Source: Agelas oroides
Taxonomy: Eukaryota > Porifera > Demospongiae > Agelasida > Agelasidae
Assembly (NCBI GenBank): GCA_949130485.1
Contig: OX422190.1
Location: forward strand, 185,001 to 249,000
Reading direction: 5' to 3'
DNA: 64,000 nt
Shown here: positions 62,601 through 64,000 of the stretch, one piece after another
Numbering within the stretch: the first letter of the stretch is position 1
Layout: each line of letters starts with the position of its first letter
Made by a program: the position numbers and the translations under genes
Notes under the pieces: model-generated
Told to the model about the DNA's origin: nothing
The model's input: only the letters and a program-made list of their open reading frames with translations
Database searches by the model: none

Positions 62601-64000
62601 GATCTGAGTGGCTATCAGTGGTTCTCTGTGGTTCTTAGTTTTTCTCAATGGTTCTCAGTGGTTACCAGTGTTTCTCAATGGTTTCCAGTAGTTCTGAATG
62701 GTGAGCAGGCAGTGGTTCTCTGTAGTTCTTACAAATAGCTGTTAGTGGTTACCAGTGGTTCTCAATGGGTACCATGTAGTGGTTCACAATGGTTACAAGT
62801 TGTTCTAAATGTTTCTCCGTGGTTCTCAGATGTTCTCAGTGGTTCTCAGTTGTTTTCAATGGTTCTCTGTGGTACTCAGTTGTTTTGTATGGTTCTAAGT
62901 AGCCTCGTACCCAGTCTTCCACCACAGATATCTGTTCTGCGATGATTGCTGTGGTGGAGGACTGGAAACAAAGTTAGTTCTAAGTGGTTCTCAGTGGTTC
63001 TCAATGTTTCTTGCTGATTCTCATTGATAATCATGCAGTGATTCTCTTTATGGTTATAGGTGGATCTCAATGGTTCTCTGTGGTTCTCAGTTGTTTTCAA
63101 TGGTTCTCTGTGGTACTCAGTTGTTTTGTATGGTTCTAAGTAGCCTCATACCCAGTCCTCCACCACAGATATCCGTTCTGCGACGATTGCTGTGGTGGAG
63201 GACTGGAAACAAAGTTAGTTCTAAGTGGTTCTCAGTGGTTCTCAATGTTTCTTGCTGATTCTCATTGATAATCATGCAGTGATTCTCTTTATGGTTATAG
63301 GTGGTTCTCAATGGTTCTCTGTGGTTCTCCGTTGTTTTCAATGTTTCTCTGTGGTACTCAGTTGTTTTGAATGGTTCTGTGTGGTACTCAGTTCGTTTGT
63401 ATGGTTCTAAGTAGCCTCGTACCCAGTCATCTACCACAGATATCCGTTCTGCGACGATTGCTGTGGTGGAGGACTGGAAACAAAGTTAGTTCTAAGTGGT
63501 TCTCAGTGGTTCTCAATGTTTCTTGCTGATTCTCATTGATTACCATGCAGTGATTCTCTTTATGGTTATAGGTGGTTCTCAATGGTTCTCTGTGGTTCTC
63601 CGTTGTTTTCAATGGTTCTCTGTGGTACTCAGTTGTTTTCAATGGTTCTAAGTAGCCTCGTACCCAGTCCTTCACCACAGCTATCCGTACTGGTTCTCAA
63701 TGGTTCTCACTGGTTCTCATTGATTATCATGCAGTGATGGTCTTTATGGTTTTAGGCAGTTATGAACGGTTCTCAGTGGTTCTCAATGGTTCTCTGTGGT
63801 TCTCAATTGTTTCTCTGTGGTTCTCAGTTGTTACAAGTAACTCTTATTGGTTACCAGTGGTTCTAAATTGTTACTATCTAGTTGTTCACAATGGTTTTCG
63901 GTGGTTCTCAATGGTTACCAGCAGTTCTCAATTGTTCTCAATGGTTCTTAGTACTTTTCGGTGGTTCTGAAAGGTTCTTGACGAATTCTCAGTGGTTCTC
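59600..64000 (+). repeat. Decamer satellite, block 3, continuing past the window
   Basis: 4.4 kb of plus-oriented 10-bp units with one linker copy (60280-60560), five hairpin MITE copies and a non-satellite insert at 61505-61590. The right part (62900-63690) is a higher-order repeat of 241-271 bp, each carrying one hairpin. The array is still running at base 64000. Confidence 0.92.

Noticed and set aside
54797..63970. Dozens of ORFs with SQWF/GSQWLP repeats
   Set aside because: A 10-bp satellite gives a 10-codon periodic peptide in any stop-free frame; there is no start context, splice structure or domain.
1..64000. tRNA, rRNA, operons or prokaryotic genes
   Set aside because: No cloverleaf with B-box, no rRNA blocks and no tightly packed genes with ribosome binding sites were found; the intron-rich genes indicate a eukaryote.

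Overview
This window looks like a piece of a metazoan nuclear genome, most likely a demosponge or another early-branching animal (inference). The evidence is spliced genes with GT-AG introns, animal-type non-LTR, gypsy, Penelope, Helitron and Crypton elements, many short palindromic MITEs, and a 2A/PHD-finger Helitron of a kind I associate with sponges. No tRNA, rRNA, operon or CRISPR array was seen. Most of the DNA is mobile or tandemly repeated.

Two host genes can be reconstructed from exon phases. (1) Plus strand, 5582-13853: nine exons give one continuous 427-residue frame. It has an N-terminal SAP domain split over exons 1-2, a 290-residue Glu/Val-rich repeat exon, a short amphipathic exon, a basic exon and a C-terminal Cys/His finger-like exon, followed by an AATAAA signal. 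A second copy of the finger exon lies just downstream and is split by a hAT-like MITE with a clean 5-bp target duplication. (2) Minus strand, 27797-25914: five exons of the C-terminal domain of a Mi-2/CHD3-4-5 chromatin remodeler, with one intron swollen by a 55-bp minisatellite built from the exon end and its splice donor. Two weaker candidates are a proline-rich exon set (36556-35966, minus) and a first exon behind an NRF-1-like promoter motif (46767-46832, plus).

Layout: 1-1.85 kb nested inverted-repeat elements including a TTAA-flanked piggyBac-type MITE; 1.8-5.2 kb a decayed LINE on the minus strand with a 1.4-kb flank; 5.5-13.9 kb the SAP gene; 13.9-16.8 kb broken exon copy, LINE tail and MITEs; 17.4-18.7 kb gypsy gag and leader; 18.7-20.8 kb a LINE reverse transcriptase; 20.9-24.7 kb an inverted second copy of the 1.8-4.7 kb block; 25.9-27.8 kb CHD exons; 29.1-33.6 kb a 1,710-bp tandem array of TTAA-type elements separated by telomere-like spacers; 33.6-35.6 kb a Crypton-like recombinase remnant and a long-TIR element; 36-38.8 kb sparse DNA with microsatellites; 39.1-46.2 kb a nearly intact two-ORF Helitron; 47.1-64 kb a degenerate 10-bp satellite interrupted by a nearly intact LINE (50.4-54.4 kb) and a Penelope fragment (58.2-59.0 kb).

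The most unusual items are the Helitron ORF1 (signal-like N terminus, 2A motif, PHD finger, 19-residue repeats), the decamer satellite with orientation switches and a recurrent linker, the element-spacer-element array, and the CHD minisatellite that carries a splice-flanked 8-nt microexon in its repeat unit.
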